Part shown: positions 10,227 to 22,554 of the stretch, one piece after another
Layout of the letters: each line of letters opens with the position of its first letter
Position numbering within the stretch: the stretch's first letter is position 1
Position numbers and translations under genes: made by a program
Assembly: GCA_024811115.1 (NCBI GenBank)
Contig: JAKOGH010000590.1
Coordinates: 1 to 34,774, forward strand
DNA: 34,774 nucleotides
Direction: 5' to 3'
Origin: Terana coerulea
Lineage: Eukaryota > Basidiomycota > Agaricomycetes > Polyporales > Phanerochaetaceae
The notes under the pieces: model-generated
Seen by the model: the letters and a program-made list of their open reading frames with translations, nothing else
What the model was told of the DNA's origin: nothing
Database searches by the model: none

Positions 10227-11109
10227 ATGTCGATCCCAGAGCCCTACTCCCGCCCCGCGTCGCCGTACGCCGCCCCGCCGACGACCTCGCTAGAAGTCGC
10301 CCTCTCCGAGCTGCTCAGCACCGCGCAGCCGCTCACGATCCGCAACGCGCTGGCCGCGTACGTCCAGGCCGCACAGCTCGCCGCGCCGGGTACAGGCAGC
10401 GTGGACGGCGCACCAAGCGTCGCCGACGCCCTCATCGCTTTCGAGCGCGCGCTCGACAAGCACCCGCTTCCGCTGTCCGCGCACCCGGCTTCGGTTCTGC
10501 CCAAGAAGAAGAAGGCCAAGGCGAAGAGCGTACGCGTCGTCCGGCGGGTCAAGAGAGCCGGCTCGTCTGCGTCGTCCCCACTCGCTTCCTCCTCCACCGC
10601 CAAAGCGAAGCCCAAGCCCAAGCCGAAGCGCACCCACCCGCCGACACCGGTGCCCGTCGAGTACCGCCGCCCGTTTATCGCGGAGGTCGACCAGCTGCGG
10701 CGCGAGTACTACACCGAGAAGGCGCAGACGGCGCTCGCGACGAACCCGGACGCCTTCCGCTGCGGCTGCGGCCAGTGCGTCTGGGGCGACAAGGAGTACG
10801 TGTACGAGCATGACCTGCCCGAGTGGGAGGCGCGTCGCGTAGAGGACGAGCTCGCTCACGCCGTGGAGAGCCTCGTGGGCGCGGTCAACGACGTCGGGGA
10901 GCGGTACCTCGAGTATCTGGGCGAGTTTGGCGGAGGTGAGTGTTGTGTAATGGCGTGATTGGTCCTATATGCTGACTGTATGCGCGGCATATGTAGGGTT
11001 TGGGGCGAAGAAGCTGAGTTCGAAGAGGCGTTACGACGCATCGACGTCTCGCGGTTCGACAAGTGCTTGGGACCCATACGCCTACCTCACAGGCGCCTTA
11101 ACACTTTGA
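10227..11109 (+). CDS. Conserved-looking hypothetical protein with basic linker and CxCxxC motif
   Basis: Two exons (10227-10935 and 10997-11109) join in phase 1 across a 61-nt intron (GTGAGT...ATGTAG) to give 273 residues with no indels. The N-terminal third is Ala/Pro-rich with predicted helices. Residues about 93-135 are a basic, disordered linker (PKKKKAKAKSVRVVRRVKR, then PKPKPKR) that could act as a nuclear localisation signal. The following part contains CGCGQC, a possible metal site, then an acidic helical segment. The tail encoded by exon 2 is basic and ends YAYLTGALTL. The codons are very GC-rich, unlike the neighbouring F-box copies. I do not recognise the family; a nuclear protein is a guess from the basic linker only. 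Confidence 0.85.
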
Positions 11110-11747
11110 GCCCGCAGTCGCATTGGCATCCGTTGACCTGAGGCCCCTTCACCCCTTGTAATCAAGACCGTCTTCCTTCCCCATTCCACTCCATTCTATG
11201 CATCTCCCGGTCTTTTCATATCCCCAACAACGGTATCTATGTATTACCATCACACCTATATCCAGCGACTCCCCATACCCCCATTGGTTCTTGTGCGCCA
11301 CCTTGTAACACCTCCATCCCTCTCTAGATTTCATTCTCCTCTCTATTTCTTCAAGCCGGCTTCCTGGTTCCGTGGTTGTACCCACCTTTATGCCTTGTCT
11401 TGTCATACTACTAGGTTGTACTACTCTGCATCCCCATTTTCTACATTTCTCGTCACGCTCTTGATGCAATGTACTGGCACCAGACCAGTGGGATTTGGTC
11501 TTCTGGCGTGGCTGTACGCTGTAAGCGACACGAGCATCACCGGAGTGCATACAGGTGTGCGAGCTTTTCACACTGAGGTGTATGTACTTCATGGTTTCAA
11601 TGCGTGCACACGTCTCACACTAAGGCCACTCAGCGATGCCAGAGGCTGTATTACTAGGATATAAACAAATCGGGTTAGGTACACAACAAGTACGAATTGC
11701 CACGTATACAGTCACACATTCTAGGCTGTGATCGAGAGGGAGTCCAA
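11110..11747. other. Intergenic region between convergent genes
   Basis: The genes on both sides end here, so the stretch contains two 3' flanks. A 141-codon plus-strand frame (11239-11664) has no family resemblance and is probably chance. No repeats were found. Confidence 0.5.
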
Positions 11748-13207
11748 TTATGACGTTGAGGACATGCCAGCCGTTCGAACGGCGAGGACGTTCTCCTTTA
11801 CACATCTAGGGAACATCGATGCAACTATCCCTGTCAGGTCTTCATCAACCAAGGCATTCGCACCGGTAATCTCGTTCTTGAGCTCTACAGCGATGGCGTT
11901 GACGGGCGTAAGGTCCACGAGTTCCAAAAGCGCCGTATCCAGCGGGGCCAGCAGCCCGCTGCGAATCGTCCGTTCAACGTAGTCTTCCTCGTGCCGCTTG
12001 CGGAACACGACGCGCAGCACCAGTTCTTCGAGGCGCGGATGGTCGCCAGGTGCCGAATCGGCCGAGCGCGGACGGGCAGAAGAAGTCGTGCAGTTCTTGC
12101 AAGATGAGGTCTGTGGCTATGTTGATGTCGTCCACGTAGACGCAGAATTCAACAGTGAGCTTGCACAGGGATTTGCATGGCGCACAATCCACCAGTTTGT
12201 AAGTCCCTAAGAGAACAATTGAGCGTCTCTGCACTACTGAGATCCCCTAGGGGCCGCCCTGAGCACGCACCGTATTGCCAAAGGTCCACCGACAGCCTCA
12301 ACTCCTCTAGATACGGGCCGACCTTGTTTACGAATCCTTGTATGTTTGAGATGCTATGCCAGTCGACGCGGTCGAGCTCAAGTGTGCGCAGTGTGTTGAC
12401 GATGCCAGATGAGCCGCCTAAAGCCGTAAGCAGAGACCCCATGGTTCGCACGGAAGATAGCCTGAGGGACTTCGCCGCGATGAAGATGGGTAGAGCGCGG
12501 TAGTCATCGGCAGCGTTTAAACGGAATTCGTCCGGGCAGAACACGTCGGCGAGGTCCAATGCGTCAACTTCGGTAAACAGAGCGAGCAGGTTGATGACCT
12601 GGTAGTCCAAGTAGGCATTCTGCAGTCCGTGGTATCCAGGATGGATGAGCAAGTGCTTGAGGCGCAAGTTTTGAAGCGGTGGTCCCGGCTGGGGGACACT
12701 GCCCATGGTGATGTTGTGTAGAGCAAGAGTCTCGAGTCGAGGCAGCGTAGTCAAAAGCGTATATAGATCGTTGCGGTCTACCTCGACGTCAGAAACGTAG
12801 TCAGAGGCATACGAGCGACGGGAGAGTACGAGACGGCGAACATAGTGTCCGAGCGCGTGGTTTCCGGCGAAGAAATCGCGTAGCATTCGCAAAGTGCTGA
12901 GAGTCGGAGGGCCATCCGTTGGGTCGCCTCGACGATGGGGCCGGCGGACTTCAAAGAGAGTGGAACTTGAATATGTTTCCAAACAATAGTGATAGGTAGG
13001 AAGCGGCGGCTGAAAATGGTACTCGATCTCCCGGAACAAGTACTTGCGGGCGGCCGCATTCCAGAGGCGAGACACCAGAGAACAGCTAAGAATGTCGGTC
13101 TTGGAGGAAACATGACCGTGTTGATTTATTCTCTCCTCGAGTACGTGCAACAGGATTATATCCAGCAGTTCAGTTATGAGAAGTGGACTTGGGTTCGCCA
13201 GACTGGG
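11748..13207 (-). CDS. F-box-like protein, copy D (one frame break, start unresolved)
   Basis: The first exon (about 13207-12271) encodes an F-box-like start (LLITELLDIIL, then DILSCSLVSRLWNAAARKY) and the leucine-rich middle part. A 64-nt intron (12270-12207, GTGCGT...TCTTAG) interrupts in phase 1, exactly where copies C and E are split. The second exon runs from KLVDCAPCKSL to MFPRCVKENV and a stop at 11748. It breaks near 12049, where removing one base of a CC pair (minus strand) restores FGTGDHPRLEE, the counterpart of the NHPKL block in other copies. No ATG precedes the F-box; a TTTCAG acceptor lies just upstream (about 13207). It may therefore be spliced to the coding block at 13222-13590. 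Likely role: SCF ubiquitin-ligase adaptor. Confidence 0.8.
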
Positions 13208-13221
13208 CCTGAAACAACCTT

Positions 13222-13590
13222 TTAGGTCGTGGCGAGTGAAAGAGTTGTTGAACGGATAGCTACCTGAGGGTTGGATGTTGTGTGCAGTAGCGTGATCTGG
13301 ATGCCGTCCCAGTGTCGGTTAGTTTGGGTGCATCGGGCGAGGCACGGAACGCCATCCTCGAGGTGGTGCGGTTCGAGAACAAGGTGTGATTCGATCGCGA
13401 ACGAACGACGGACGACCTGAAGAATGCAAGCGTCGGGAGAACCAAACATGCTCAAATAAAAGCGCATCAGCGCATCAGCCTCCCTGCTCGGACTCGGAGC
13501 GCTCAAGTTGGACGAAGTTGAACTTCCTCTTCACCACCTCTGTAGTCTCCCCGAGGTAGACAACGAAACGGGGGATTGACCTCCATGCAC
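13222..13590 (-). CDS. Unidentified coding block upstream of F-box copy D
   Basis: Two minus-strand frames join into one convincing stretch if single extra bases are removed from a GGGGG run (13570-13574) and a CCC run (13482-13484). It then starts at an ATG near 13590 and reads through FVVYLGETTEVVKRKF, ERSESEQ, DALMRFYLSMFG and HLVLEPHHLEDG to TTSNPQ. There a GTAGCT donor is followed 61 nt later by a TTTCAG acceptor in front of the F-box of copy D. The phases differ by one base, so a further indel would be needed for a fused gene. Otherwise it ends at a stop at 13222. The family is not recognised. Confidence 0.45.
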
Positions 13591-13756
13591 ATTGACAACG
13601 GATATGCCGCGGCTTTGCGCTGCTTCTGTGCTGCTATTTGCGCCGGTTTCGGAAACACAACCGTTTCTAGATCTCAAGTACGTGTATGGAGCTTTTTTGC
13701 GTGCATGTTGTTTCTGACGAGCTGTACTGCTATTACAGACTCAGACAAATCGTTCT

Positions 13757-15211
13757 ATGGCGCGCTTCATGCCACCGGAGCTCTTAGACATGATCTTCTC
13801 GTATCTGCGAAAGGAGGGGGTCGACGAGTCGGGCTTCATCCCTTCAAAGTGCAGCGATATTGCACCCTGTACGCTCGTCTCTCGATCCTGGAACGCCGTC
13901 AGCCAGGAAGTACATGTTTCGCGAAGTTCAATACACCTTCAACTCGTCGCCCGCGGCGCACACGTATCAAGAAGACGACGGTCCACAGCGCTGGATGCTG
14001 CATCACGCCGATCAGGAGGGGGCACCATACAAGACCCTGGACATGCTCCGCCAGTTCCTCACCGACAACGCCGATCTCCGAGGCTTTGTTCGCCATCTGG
14101 TGCTCCGTCACGAACGGATGAAGCCAAAATCGTTCGACAACGGCGTAGATGTCCAAGATCTTGTCGCGCTATTGTCCTCGCTACCTCGTCTCAAGAGTCT
14201 GTCTCTGTGCGACGTTACTTTGAATGCTCTGTCCAAGGTCTACGCCACCCCTCCCCTGCACGCCTTGAACCTAGACTATCTGCGCATCAAGACCAGCGGC
14301 TATTTCGGTAATTGGGGCGACTATATCTGTGAAGAAATTATCATTGCCCTGCTTGCCCTGTTCTCACGCACCAACGAGCTGCATCTCGACAATGTTTTCA
14401 CGGCTAGCGCGGTTCTCAGTAGCTGGCAGCTGTCCCACAGCGTCTTCCCCAAGATCTCGGCCAACTCGCTCCGCATATCCCCTCTGTCAGAATCTGAGAA
14501 TCTCTGGACCGCCCTCTCGTACTCGCCTGGAGTTGTGGACAACGTACGCGAGCTCAAGTTAGATGCAATGGACAAGACCGGAACATTTGGGGCCCAAATA
14601 TTCCTCGATGACATAGGCGGCCAGCTGACAACGCTGCACCTGTCCCTGGAGAGGGATCCACATCTGTATGACTCGTGGGCTCCGCGGTTGCCTTGTACGT
14701 CTGCTCCGTGGCCTTTGGGTTGCATATTATGCTAACTGATCATGCGCTGGATTAGCTACCAAGCTCGTGAACTGTCGCGCTTGTCGAAACCTGGAAGAGC
14801 TGGCGATCTCATTGATGATACCTCTGGAATGCCCTGAGCATCCCGAAGACAAATCCAAAATTCTCCTTCCGTTTCTGCACTTCTTGTGTGACTCCGCGGT
14901 CAGCTCTCGAGGATTTGTACCCACCAACCATCCGAAGCTCAACAAGTTCATTCTTCACGTGACGTTCCGCAAGTCTCCCTTCACAACTTTGGATAGGAGC
15001 ATCGTGCGCCAGCGGAATGTGGTCTTTGCTCTGGACGAGGCCCTTCGGGAAGTCGTGCAGAAAACGCTGGTCGATGCCATCACAGTGCAGCTCAAGGACG
15101 GCATATTCAAGGACAGGGTCGACCAAAGGCATTACTCCAAGATGTTTGATCGAGGACATGTTTCCGCGCTGCGTGGACGAGGGAATTCTGCGCATCGAGG
15201 AGGTCGAGTGA
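13757..15211 (+). CDS. F-box-like protein, copy C (two frame breaks)
   Basis: The gene begins with FMPPELLDMIFSYL and DIAPCTLVSRSWNAV, the same F-box-like module as copy A, and is close to it throughout. One 61-nt intron (14695-14755, GTACGT, branch GCTAAC, GATTAG) interrupts in phase 1 before KLVNCRACRNL. The reading frame shifts twice. Near 13903 one extra base separates SWNAV from RKYMFREVQ. At 15145-15147 an extra T separates HYSKM from the family ending EDMFPRCVDEG. Correcting both gives about 465 residues with no other lesion. Upstream, the gap to the divergent minus-strand block (13591-13756) must hold the promoters of both. Probable SCF adaptor of unknown target. Confidence 0.85.
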
Positions 15212-15418
15212 AATGTAGTGTACGGAAATCCGACTGACTAGTCGCAGGCTTCACGAACAGTCTAATCAATTGGCATGTCAAACTACTAGTTTTGTACAGA
15301 TACATTGGACATACGAACAACAGTACAGGCGGAGACTGGGGGATATTCGAAAGCGGTGGAGTTCTAGTGCAAGATCGCGTGTGACCTTGTCGAGTCCACC
15401 TGGTAGCAGCTCGTCACT

Positions 15419-17078
15419 CTACACACTCGTTGTAAGATGCCGCTCGCTGACCGTGGCGTCTAAGACGGGGACAATGTGAGGTTTCGCGTCGTCTTGGCGC
15501 ACCTCCGTCGGTGATGCACCAGCATGCTGTACCATGACATCCGGCAGCGTAAGGGGCATATTCTGCCAAATGTCAGGTGAACTGATGCCATTTGAGGACG
15601 AGTCTCTGCAACGTCGGATGTCTATCATAAATCGCGACATCAGAAGGAGTGGCGCCTGAGGGAAGGTTTTAGCAGGACCATTGTTGAGGTGTATTGGAAC
15701 TTACAGTTGCGGTAGAGAAGGTTGCAGAGGGCTGCAGAGCCAACTTGTTGGACATATGAGGGTAGCGCGAGAAGTGACGAGTAAGAAACTCACTATCTTG
15801 ACAAACATGGCGTGCACGGCCACCATGGCTAGAAGCATGCTGCATTTGTAGGAGAATTGGTCAGAAGAGCTTGTATGATCCATGGCTACGCACACGAAAT
15901 ACGCCGTTCCTGTACACGTACTCCCATGGTGAGATTTCGGTCACTTCGCTGCGATATTATATTAGTTAGCCACGTACCATTCTGCACGAGACAAGTGGTC
16001 AGTGTAGTTCTGATCCGCAACGACTTGGCTTCCTTCCATTGACGATAGGAGTACACCCATGTCAAAGCTACACCAATAAGGTCTGATGTAATGCCTACAA
16101 CCTGTCCAGTGATTCCCACTGGCATGCCAATTCAGTACCGAGTCTGGAAGAAGCACAGCAGCAGCACTGACCCCTGGCTGTAGTGTCAGCGGTCTGTACA
16201 ATGTAGAATGTTTGTGGAACACGCACGAGAAGAAGAGATGCTTCGAGCCTTTCGCAGATTGTGAGCACATACAAACTGGGGTGCCAAGGTAATTGTAGTC
16301 CGAATGAACGGCAGTGTACTGTATAATCTCCGTAAACATGTCGATGCACATTCCGAAGGCGATGGTACCCACGCCCATTGTAACGACCGGAACCGTTCCC
16401 AAGATAGCGACCAACATGGCGATCGAGTAGCTTCGCCCACAAATAGCGAACATGCGTAGCGCGACAAAAGCTTAATAGGCCGTCCAGAGGTGAGCCAGTG
16501 ACACAGAAGGCGCTTCGCAGGATTGCTCACCTGCGGCTTGAGCAAATCCGATCATACCAAAAACCTGCGAAGTGACGAGGAGCTGCTTACAGCTAGCAGG
16601 AAAGTAAAATTGAGGACCTGAAGAAGGTGGGGAATTGGATGAAAGACATACCTCTAAATCGAAAGAACGTTCTCTGAGCTATGAGTACAAAACGAAACGT
16701 GCAGTAAAACTATCTTACACCTGGGAGTTCCTGGTATCAGCTGGAGTATAGCTTGAGCCAGCATCACCCATCGTGCGCTCAACAGCAGCGGAGTGGTCGC
16801 GGTAAACTTGTATCTCCATCCGTATTGTATCTCGTCAAACAAGCCGAACACAAACTCGTAGATGAAAAAGGCTGCGCGTTCAAGTCGACGATCAGTGTCG
16901 AGTACATACGGGAATGAGAAAGGCAACGCACAGGAGACAGAAAACTTGACATATGTTCCCTTAGTTCTACAGAGCGCAAGTAGTCAGCCGTAATGAGTCT
17001 TAATGTCAACGAGAATAAATCGACGTACATTGCGTAGGCGACCTGTACAGGAATATGCGAGGACATGTGTGTCGCCAT
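15419..17078 (-). CDS. DUF6533-family seven-pass membrane protein
   Basis: This multi-exon gene encodes a polytopic membrane protein of a family abundant in Agaricomycetes. Exon 1 starts at 17078 (MATHMSSHIPVQ) and ends at a GTACGT donor. The DUF6533 signature follows: FFIYEFVFGLFDEIQYGWRY, then LLLSARWVMLAQAIL. Later segments are FVALRMFAICGRSYSIAML with the hydrophobic VAILGTVPVV, then GVALTWVYSYRQWKEAKSLR (a hallmark block), then a hydrophobic stretch with AMVAVHAMFVKI, and a C-terminal LLLMSRFMIDIRR. A polar cytoplasmic tail ends in TTSV at 15419. Introns with clear GT and AG ends separate most helices; boundaries between about 16690 and 16450, and near 16200, are uncertain. The molecular role of this family is unknown; a receptor-like function is often assumed from topology. 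Confidence 0.8.
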
Positions 17079-19341
17079 AACGAATAAGTTGGGCCAGGGG
17101 GTAGGCGAACGATCGTCAGTGGCTCAGAGCGACCACTCATTCCCATTTATATCCAGTGCACATGCCGACACTTGCATAGTGCATAGGTTACGCAATGAAT
17201 AATCAGGCATGTGGGTGTGAGTCCATTTGAGGTGATAAGCACAGTCGTATGATCGAATGAAAGAGGTACCGAGGGTCTGGGAACATAAGAACTTGCAACG
17301 TTGGCCGACCCTGTCTCGCGTAATCGGCCGTACGTCGTGGATCTATGGGTTAACGGCCTCGTGCGCAGGAGCTCCAGCCGTCTGGGAGTCATCAAATACG
17401 AGGGATATTATTTTGAATTGGCGAAAGATAATATAAGCAAAGATCACACGTACGATAGCCAGGCCAAGCATCTGGCGTGTGCGTGAGAGCGTGAATACGT
17501 TCCATCGCACTTGTTGAGACTGCGATACTGAGCGTATTGCCTGCGGCCAGTTTGGACGCCACCTGCCACGGAAGAGCTAATCTGAGCGTGCAAACGAAAC
17601 GCGCAACAGGGGTAATCAGTACGTACCGAAGCCTTCACGCGAAGCCATTCAAACATATATGCAGGCCTGCCTGATTCTATGCCATCCTTCGCCTCACATC
17701 TGACCCGAGGGGTCCGCTGCGCTGCATTCCAGGGTGCGAATAGTGTCTTGGAGGCATGCGTCGAGAGGCGACCTAAGTTAAGACACTGTGCTGCATGTCC
17801 GCCGGAACCCCACAAGTTCTTCTGATTTGTGTGATTAGCGTACAAACTTCCATGAAGCTACCGGAGTGAATATGCATCGTGGATTCGGCTAGATTGAGTG
17901 CGTGCTGGAAAACGTATTTGAACGACTGTACTGTCTCGGTCGCCATAGTTCTGGGTAGAGCGAGCCGTATCGACGATAAACTCGGGTGCGATTGTGCGCA
18001 GCTAAAGAGGAAATAGAGCTACTGCGAAGAGTTAAACAGCGGTACCAGACGTAATAGAGCAGAAAAACGCACTGACCGCGTTTTGATGGTATGCGGGCGT
18101 TCTGCACCCGTTCGAGATGCGTGGTAGCGTAAGTTGTAATCGTTGCTGATCCAACCTGTTGAATGAGCCGGCAGTCGTACGACGGAGACATTCCAAGTGC
18201 ATGCCTTCTGATAACTTGAGGCTTGAGCAAGTGCAGTCCCAATGTTGAAGTGACAGCGAGGACACTACCTTCGAAGCGGCCTCCTGGAAGGAACCTGCAT
18301 AAGCCGGAGATTAGTCGCTCAGCAAGGCACAGGTACCCTCCCATGCAATCAAATTGCGTCAAGAGATAGAGTTATGTTAGAGTTGAACACCCTGCAAGAA
18401 ATGAGGTGGGATCAGCAAGGGTCACGTTGGACGTAATGGAGACAAAACCGACGAGCAACGTGGACACTCAACGAACATGAGGCTGCGGCGTTTGAGCACG
18501 CGGGAGTATGCATATGTCGAGCAAGATGTGTTCGTTGGAAAGGGTCCAGCAGAGGCTGTTCGCTAGAACAAAGCAGATCTAGATCATGTTTGCAGTCAGG
18601 ACGGTTTCCGTAGACTGAATAGAATAGGCATGCGCACCTCATTTTCTCGGGGAGAAGGGAGGATCGTACACGGGATGCAACGACGGCACAAACATTACAC
18701 TGTCGTACAGACGACGAAGATCCGGCCGCCGCAACGTGCCCAAGCTAGATGCAAACTGCACAGTCCAGGCACCTCGCGGCATGTCAAACCGCCGGTGTAG
18801 TAGGAATAGAAGGCGGCGTGGTCGCGCAACATAAGATCCGCCTTCGAGTTCATGGCGGTGTAGGGCAGTACTCATATGCAGCATCTTCAAGTTCCGAATT
18901 GGCAAAATCAAGGTGGACCCTGGAAGGTGCTTGTCAGAAATCGTCTGTACAGGCTACAGCACAGTGAAGACGTACCTCTCGCTGCATGTAAAGAGCGCAA
19001 AGATTCTACAAGGTTCTTTATAGTTGAGTACAAATGTCAGAGGCACGTCAATCCGTTGTTCGCCCTAGTTGCATGGTGGCCATAAAGCGAGGGCCAGTAT
19101 TATTTTGACGAAAACTGTCGAAGCGGACTCACGCGCTACAGCGCAGTAGTGTACAGCAAGTGTATATTACTTTACAACCACACATCGTGCTACAGTCAAG
19201 AAATCAGACAGCAAGAAATGAGCACATACAACAACGGAAACCTCTCACAATCTACCAGTCCACATGTCTCTCCCCATGTCTCCACTATACCCGCCCAAGG
19301 ATGCACTGACTCGGACCCCAGTACGCACCCGACCCTCCAGC
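17079..19341. other. Unresolved stretch, possible decayed membrane-protein gene on the minus strand
   Basis: No gene can be assembled. On the minus strand, scattered blocks look coding. Near 18440-18380 a hydrophobic LVGFVSITSNVTLADP is reminiscent of the helix that ends the GTVPVV segment of the DUF6533 gene next door, and YAYSRVLKRRSLMF lies just upstream in another frame. Further blocks lie near 18900-18650, 18360-17890 and 17840-17450 with plausible GTACGT donors (for example near 17620). This could be a second, decayed DUF6533 copy. The evidence is thin, and stops and frame changes are frequent. Confidence 0.25.
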
Positions 19342-21342
19342 CTATTGTCCCTCAGCATCTGCTTCCGTCTGGTGCGCCTTAGCAAGCACAGCCAGATAGT
19401 TTTGCAAGAATTCAGGCAGGGCCGGCGGCGGCGTTGGCGAACGCGACGGTGCGAGCCACGAGTGCGTCGACGGCGTTGGCGAGGGGACGTACCGCGGTGC
19501 GGGCGAGCGGGTCGGCGTCGACGCCTGAACGGCAATGCTGCGGTGGCGCGGCGCGGGGCTCGCAATCTCGGGATGCGCGGCGGTGTGAGGCGGAGCAGCG
19601 TGTGCGTGCGATGGACCGGCCTCCGCGTTCGGGGTTTGCATAGATGCGGACGCAGCCCGAGGTTCTGTGGTTCCTCGAGTTACGCCAGTGGTAAGAACGG
19701 GACTTGCGGGTGCTGCATCATCTTCGTTCACAGTAGCACGACTGGGTCCCGCTGTAGCTGCTGTAACACTTCGTCGTCCTCTTCGGATTCGCCTGCGCCC
19801 CGCCCTCGACCCGACGTCGAGATGCGCTTCGGCGGAGAGCTCGTAATCGCCACAGGCCCGACGGAGGAGGAACGCGACCGTGGTGTCGAGGAGGCTCGAG
19901 CTTGCTGAGAGACTTCACCGGCTTGAGTAATCTACGCATAAAAAAAAGAACAGTTCCACGTCAATGCACTGCTATACAAAATGACCTAAAACATGCGCAC
20001 CTGAGAACCTGCCCGGTCTCCCGCTTGCGAAGGCGCGACGTGTCCGTCAAACGAGCCGTGTGTATGAGGGACTGGACGAATATATGCGACATGGGCGGTC
20101 CATGGCTCCGTTAACACCACATTCTGGTGGGGGTTCGTTGCATGCCCCTTCCTCCTGTTCGTGAGCTTTCCGGTGGTGGCCGAAATAATTCGACGGCGCG
20201 TCCCTTACCCTTGTCCAGATCGCGTGTCAAAAGGATGACCTGTAGGGTCGCCTCGTCAATACGGAGGGAAGGCCCGCTAGGTACGTCTGGCATTCCAATA
20301 TTTGCGTCGGCAGCCGTAGACGTGCCTGCGACCGCCGCGCTCCCTTCGACGGACGCGCTAGTCCCCGCGAACGCTTCGTCCTTGGATATCTCTGGCACGT
20401 GATTAGCTGTCGGTTCGGGACTTTGGCTGCGTTCGAGCTCGTCGACCTCCTAGTTTCAGGTTATCAACCGGGCATATGCGCAGTCAACAACCAATACGTA
20501 CCTCATCGACATCCATATCTTCACCTTTATCCCCGTCTTCCGACACAACAGCATGCTCCCAGGTAGATGCAGCTTCCACGCGGTGAGGTTGGGGTTGACT
20601 GCTCGATGGTACACGGGGTTCGTCCTATTGACGGCTGTGAGCATCGCGGAGGGTATGAAAGAACAACGCGCACTTCTACTTCCATCTCCATAGCCTCCCC
20701 AGCACCTTCCTCAGGTTCTTGCGCCGGAAACTTTGGTTTCTTGACAGTGGCCTTCCGCTGCTCCCTCGCCTTGCCGGCAGCCCTCGTTCTCACCGTGCCC
20801 GACGTGCTCTCTTGGCTGGGCCTTTGTGTGGATCTCCGCGTTCGAGGGGAGGTACGGGCGGATTCGCCCACTCGTGCTTGAGAGCTGGTAGTGCCTCTCG
20901 GGAGACGTGACCGCCGATCTGCAAGTGTGCTCCTCAGGTAGGCTTCCACAGGCCATGCATTTTCGTAGCGCTGCGCAAGAAATGGACATTCGGCGCACGC
21001 CTGATTTGGTCATTTGTTATCCTGACCAGAATAGTCCGTATGTGGCGTACGCACCTCGTCAACGACGGTCTGTCGCACGACATGTTCTTGATCTTGCCAA
21101 TGCCGCGTGGGATCCAGATGGCTGCTATACAGCCCACGCAAACATGTCTGTCGTACAGAATACAATGACAAAATGAGACGAGAAAAAGGCTGAAAAGTCC
21201 GCATACGCACCCTCAACTGAGCCTTTTCCGTCCTAGACAGACCAGGGACTCTATCAACGCTCCTGCAGTCTTTCCACTTCCTCGGAGGTGGTACCAAAGC
21301 GGGAATGGCCGCGATGGCTGGTGGAGGCGGGCTAGAGGCCAT
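19342..21342 (-). CDS. Large, mostly disordered hypothetical protein
   Basis: Exons 21342-21211, 21147-21055, 21000-20674, 20624-20502 and a fifth from 20449 all join in phase 0 with good splice signals; a last exon starts at 19931. Exons 2 and 3 hold the only compact part: HWQDQEHVVRQTVVDE, then ECPFLAQRYENAWPVEAYL. The remainder is low-complexity: basic Ser/Arg-rich (about 20900-20750), acidic (MEMEVE; DGDKGEDMDVDE), Ala/Ser/Thr-rich, and finally Pro/Ser/Thr-rich up to PPPALPEFLQNYLAVLAK near the stop. Two single-base shifts, near 20150 and 19757, must be bridged. The total would be roughly 550 residues. I do not recognise the family. Charged disordered tracts would suit a nuclear protein, but that is inference. 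Confidence 0.6.
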
Positions 21343-22554
21343 GCAGATTGTGGTGGGCGTTGTAGAACAGGAGGCACGTTCTTAAGCGAGATATCATGGC
21401 GGAGAGGTTCCACGGGCGTGCACGCTAATTAGCGGCGACCTTGGCCAGACATGGACAGGAGGAGGCACGGGGTCGGCCGTGACGCGGGAAGTGTGACAGG
21501 TGTTATGACGGGGTGATGAAAGGTGTGACAGTGCTCAAGCGCAAATTCAGTCTTTCTGGCATATGCATGAAGTGCTTGTGATGATTCTCTTCAATAGCCT
21601 ATATGGTGGGAGCGGTAACTTCATGACGAGCGCCGAGGGTCGACTTTGAAAACCCTAAGGTTCTTTCGGCCTCCCACTTACAGCGATGCTACATAGTGCA
21701 AAACACACCCATTTGGAATAGCTTTGAAGTCCACGGGACAGAATTCCAATAACTCAAAATTCGGGGTTTGGGAGCCTGGATTTGACGCGGGAAGTGTAGA
21801 CGGGATGCATTACATGCCTGTTGTCACTGCTTGCGGGGAGCAGAAGCGATTTAGAAAGGTATACAATAATTTGATTGTTGACATCTATCTCATTCATGAG
21901 CCCAGATGAGGCCCCAAGGTGTGAATTGGAGGCTAGCTGACCGGCCAAGAATTTGGCCGTTTTGCTAGGGTTAGGGTTACATTTTCCTGCGTCGAGATTT
22001 ATCATGGAATACCAAAAATCAAGTTTACAAACTTGTACAAAAATTGTGCTGGGTTGACATGAAGTGACTGCCGCTACTATACATCACAGTTACAGTGCAA
22101 TGGAGCAACATCTAGATAATGCCGGAATCCAGATATCAATCGAGACAGTGAAACAATGGTAGGAGGGGTGTGATTGCAAATAACAGAATGAAAGAGGGAG
22201 GATGAATGAGGTTGGAAAGAGTGTTACGAGTGCAAGGGGAAAATGCAAAACTCGATAACCCGGGTCTATAATTTGCATTATCCGACACCCCTCAGCCTCT
22301 CCGATGCAACAGCATCCCAAAAGCTCGCGAGCTTGTGACGGGAGGTGCAAAAATGGGGACAACCAGTGAGGCGCAAGCCAGTTAGAGTCCCCGAAGCGGG
22401 TCGCACATTTGTGCGCATGTTCGGTGCAAGGGAACGCGAACGCTTCGAGGCAAAGCCTAACGAGCAACCCATCAGCTTTACTAAAGCAGTGCACAGATGA
22501 AAGGTGGACATACCGTATAACAACAGTGTATGAGTGTCATCACCGGCACCCACT
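21343..22554. other. Intergenic region with short telomere-like repeat
   Basis: No gene is supported. TAGGGTTAGGGTTA at 21966-21979 is about two and a third copies of the fungal telomere unit TTAGGG inside the chromosome arm. Near 21946-21961, GGCCAAGAATTTGGCC forms an imperfect palindrome. The remaining frames are short. Confidence 0.5.

Noticed and set aside
10244..10859. Long open frames antisense to the gene at 10227
   Set aside because: They are Ala/Arg/Gly-rich shadows of a very GC-rich coding exon.
11239..11664. 141-codon plus-strand frame
   Set aside because: Composition looks non-coding, it lies between two 3' ends, and nothing in it matches a family.
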